Assembly: GCA_040754395.1 (NCBI GenBank)
Contig: JBFMCL010000013.1
Coordinates: 21,643-85,642, forward strand
Origin: Nitrospirota bacterium
Lineage (GTDB): Bacteria > Nitrospirota > Thermodesulfovibrionia > Thermodesulfovibrionales > SM23-35
Length of the DNA stretch: 64,000 nt
Direction: 5' to 3'
This document shows, piece after piece, positions 62,394 to 64,000 of this stretch (positions within the stretch are counted from its first letter, which is position 1; each line of letters opens with the position of its first letter). The notes beneath the pieces were generated by a model that saw only the letters and a list, made by a program, of their open reading frames with translations, had not been told where the DNA came from and did no database searches. The position numbers and the translations under genes were made by a program.

Positions 62394-62485
62394 CCACTCA
62401 TTATAGAAAGGTGTCTGTGAATATTACGGAAGAACAGATACCAAGTGTTAATCAGCAGGAAAAAATAATTGGAAAAAGACCGTAA
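62390..62485 (+). CDS. Very small coupled ORF of unknown reality
   Basis: A 31-aa ORF (MTTHYRKVSVNITEEQIPSV...) whose ATG overlaps the stop of the 62184 ORF. It shows no domain, and no known relative is recognised. It is listed because the ATGA overlap is the pattern of coupled genes in this genome, but chance is a real alternative. Confidence 0.2.
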   Translation: MTTHYRKVSVNITEEQIPSVNQQEKIIGKRP

Positions 62486-62559
62486 ACGAAAAGCAAAGAG
62501 AGCAGAGATGCATCAGCTATATCCGGGAACACGTAAAACTATCAAAGGAGGAAAACGAG

Positions 62560-62865
62560 ATAAAAAAACCATGGATATTCATAGGAATTGCCGCGTTATT
62601 CTGCCTGATAATGTCTGATGATGCATTTTCCAAGAGCAGCGAGAATAAGGCAGAGTGCGAGAGGTGGTGCAGTGCGAACAAGCCCAGATGTGTAAAATGC
62701 GATTCAAATGCTTTTTGCGATGGCAGAACTCTTGATGGCATTAAATCATTCAAGAAAGGCACTGGTAACTGGTATGCCTGCAGGTACACTACAAGGAGCG
62801 TTTTGGGCATGGCACGTGAGGAAGAGTGTAATAAATTTTGCAGGTCTTCTGCTATTTGCGACTGA
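62560..62865 (+). CDS. Secreted Cys-rich small protein with missing start codon
   Basis: The frame from 62560 reads (I)KKPWIFIGIAALFCLIM, a good signal peptide, then a ~80-aa mature part with nine cysteines (AECERWC, RCVKC, FC, AC, EECNKFC, IC). There is no ATG, GTG or TTG in a place to start it: the perfect AAGGAGG is 8 bases before an ATA. The ATG at 62611 would lose the signal. An ATA start, or a +1 shift in the run of seven A at 62562-62568 from the ORF beginning at 62508, could explain it. Function unknown. Confidence 0.5.
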   Translation: MKKPWIFIGIAALFCLIMSDDAFSKSSENKAECERWCSANKPRCVKCDSNAFCDGRTLDGIKSFKKGTGNWYACRYTTRSVLGMAREEECNKFCRSSAICD

Positions 62866-62961
62866 TTACACCCTCTCACAAAGTTAAGGCCGAAGATATT
62901 CTCGATCAGACGATTAACGGAATGCCAAGTGCACAAAAAGTGCACAATTTTAGTGACTCCA

Positions 62962-62992
62962 TTGACAGGATAAGGGAGAAATGTGTTATTTT
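62962..62992 (+). promoter_or_regulatory. Likely promoter of tRNA-Ala
   Basis: TTGACA (62962-62967) followed by TATTTT (62987-62992; 19-bp spacer) or TTATTT (18-bp) lies 10 bp before the tRNA start, the usual distance. The -35 is perfect, the -10 only fair. Confidence 0.5.
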
Positions 62993-63002
62993 ATAAATTC
63001 CT

Positions 63003-63078
<76 letters not shown>

Positions 63079-63217
63079 TATAAATCAAGGGGTTACGCGT
63101 ATTGGTGTGACAACTTGATTGCCCAAAACGTGACAAAAACGTGAAAGAATATATCTAAAACGGTAGAAATATATGCAATCATATATAAATAAAAAAGCGG
63201 GTGAAATTGATTGTTTA

Positions 63218-63364
63218 TCAAGCGGTCATAATCCTTTTCTTAACTGTTTCGACTGGGAAATGGGCTGTCTGCAGTTTCAAGAAGTAAGGACTGGCGTTTA
63301 ATTCTTCCTCTATGTTGAGCTCAACATAACTCCCTAAAGTCTTGATTTGAGACCAACATCCCAA
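63218..63364 (-). CDS. Short unknown ORF or gene fragment
   Basis: A 48-aa frame from TTG (63364) reads LGCWSQIKTLGSYVELNIEE... through SPYFLKLQTAHFPVETVKKR. It has a protein-like composition and lies in a 413-bp stretch (63079-63491) otherwise lacking genes. An in-frame stop just upstream prevents extension. It may be the remains of a longer gene. It contains the 18-bp perfect palindrome TATGTTGAGCTCAACATA (63311-63328). No family was recognised. The region 63079-63217 holds only AT-rich sequence with the direct repeat AACGTGA. Confidence 0.3.
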   Translation of the reverse strand: MGCWSQIKTLGSYVELNIEEELNASPYFLKLQTAHFPVETVKKRIMTA

Positions 63365-63491
63365 AAGAGTTTATAACACATAGTAATGTGGATTGTTGAA
63401 CTTCATTAGCTTTTAAACATTTCCGAATCAATGTCGCATTTCAATGGCAAGGCAAATGGCCAGCAATTAGAAAGAAGGTCTATTTTCAATA

Positions 63492-63887
63492 TTATTCAAG
63501 ACGATTTTTCTTAAATTCAAGCCATATAATATAAACAATCATAAAAACAACCGAAACCGTCGATGGAAGAGCAGTTTTGGTATCGAAAAAAGATAGTGCT
63601 AAGCCACCTGCCAGTCCATAATTTTTCAAAGTTCCGAGTAACACAATACTTATGGTTTTCTTTTTTTCGAGGTGAGAAATCTTACTGACTGCCTCAATAA
63701 GCCATCCTAATAAAAAAGTACTCACAATAGAAATCATAGCGACCGGAAGCAGAGATAGCGTCTGAGTTAAGAACACTTGTTGGTTTAAGCCAACTATCGT
63801 ATAACTCACCAGAAAGAAACTCCAATTTGTAATATCTCCCTTGATCGGTTCTATCAAACGGGCTATCCCAGTCATTGTGCACGCCAT
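63492..63887 (-). CDS. C-terminal fragment of a bile acid:sodium symporter-like permease
   Basis: 131 aa with three to four membrane helices. The segment LLGTLKNYGLAGGLALSFFDTKTALPSTVSVVFMIVYIIWLEF matches in pattern the end of BASS-family transporters (about 300 aa). Only the C-terminal half is present: an in-frame TAA lies two codons before the ATG at 63887, so the front is lost. It is probably inactive. AT-richer than the left genes. Transport of an organic anion with sodium would be the original role. Confidence 0.55.
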   Translation of the reverse strand: MACTMTGIARLIEPIKGDITNWSFFLVSYTIVGLNQQVFLTQTLSLLPVAMISIVSTFLLGWLIEAVSKISHLEKKKTISIVLLGTLKNYGLAGGLALSFFDTKTALPSTVSVVFMIVYIIWLEFKKNRLE

Positions 63888-63905
63888 GAGTTAATGATAC
63901 CGAAA

Positions 63906-64000
63906 TCAGAAAAAACTGGGTAACACTTTTCCATTCAGGGTCACGGTTACAAAACCTTTCTTATTCAGCCAGGCCTCGACGGCAATACGCCAGGCCGCCT
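63906..64000 (-). other. Possible end of an unidentified gene running off the window
   Basis: The minus-strand frame ends at the TGA 63906-63908 and reads AAWRIAVEAWLNKKGFVTVT with a stop after PSFF, from the window edge. Thirty-one residues are too few to name. It may belong to a gene that continues beyond 64000. Confidence 0.3.

Noticed and set aside
63079..63217. Integron or phage attachment site after tRNA-Ala
   Set aside because: No attC-like pairs, integrase or repeated tRNA end visible within the window.

Overview
The window reads as chromosomal DNA of a Gram-negative bacterium, most likely an anaerobic or microaerophilic member of the Nitrospirota or a related deep lineage. This is an inference from gene content: an LptD outer-membrane assembly gene, a trpB-trpA-accD-folC-lptD block, an adenosylcobalamin-type (class II) ribonucleotide reductase, a multiheme cytochrome c, an AmmeMemoRadiSam cluster, split transketolase genes and many PAS-domain sensors. 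Coding density is high, and most start sites are supported by ribosome binding sites. No phage, CRISPR array, rRNA or intact insertion sequence was seen.

Layout. 1-3.6 kb (minus): ATP synthase subunits c and a, a small TPR protein and PBP1A. 3.7-15.9 kb (plus): dnaE-accA, a TusA-like protein overlapping a 'two-CW' diguanylate cyclase, uvrC, a coiled-coil protein, two small-molecule kinase-like genes and a PilZ-receiver protein. 16-19 kb: a structured repeat, an exonuclease and a FecR/DUF6600 surface protein. 19.3-26.5 kb (minus): nitroreductase, then a divisome/wall module in the order ftsE-ftsX-EnvC-like-S41 protease, and a split transketolase. 27-33.6 kb (minus): lptD, folC, accD, trpA, trpB. 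33.8-39.4 kb: a GH3 hexosaminidase facing a three-gene surface operon (TPR/beta-barrel, FecR, fibronectin-III lipoprotein) behind a near-consensus promoter. 39.4-42.7 kb: DUF3842-CooT and a tight cluster of Cys-cluster and unknown proteins. 42.8-47 kb: a two-CW histidine-kinase-like protein, a second copy of the structured repeat and an M16 protease. 47-51 kb (minus): multiheme cytochrome, glycine-zipper lipoprotein, nrdJ and a previously uncalled 58-aa Cys-rich gene behind an NrdR-box promoter. 51-60.6 kb: two PAS proteins without an output domain flank the AmmeMemoRadiSam cluster and a membrane spermidine-synthase-like protein. 60.7-62.2 kb: three Hsp20 genes behind a perfect CIRCE element. 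62.2-64 kb: AT-richer DNA with small Cys-rich ORFs, tRNA-Ala(GGC) and gene fragments, which looks like the edge of an accessory island.

The most unusual items are these. (1) A 43-aa Tat-like ORF in the AmmeMemoRadiSam cluster ends exactly where the radical SAM enzyme begins, as if the N-terminal module had been split off and moved downstream. (2) Two sensors share a two-CW/HAMP-like front end but carry different outputs, and the kinase has Ser where the phosphoacceptor His should be. (3) A ~180-bp repeat occurs twice, with terminal inverted repeats and shared internal blocks. (4) A perfect NrdR-like palindrome fills the spacer of the nrdJ promoter, ahead of a new Cys-rich small gene. (5) The multiheme cytochrome has a CxCH site in place of one CxxCH. 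(6) Two genes have no usual start codon where one is expected.
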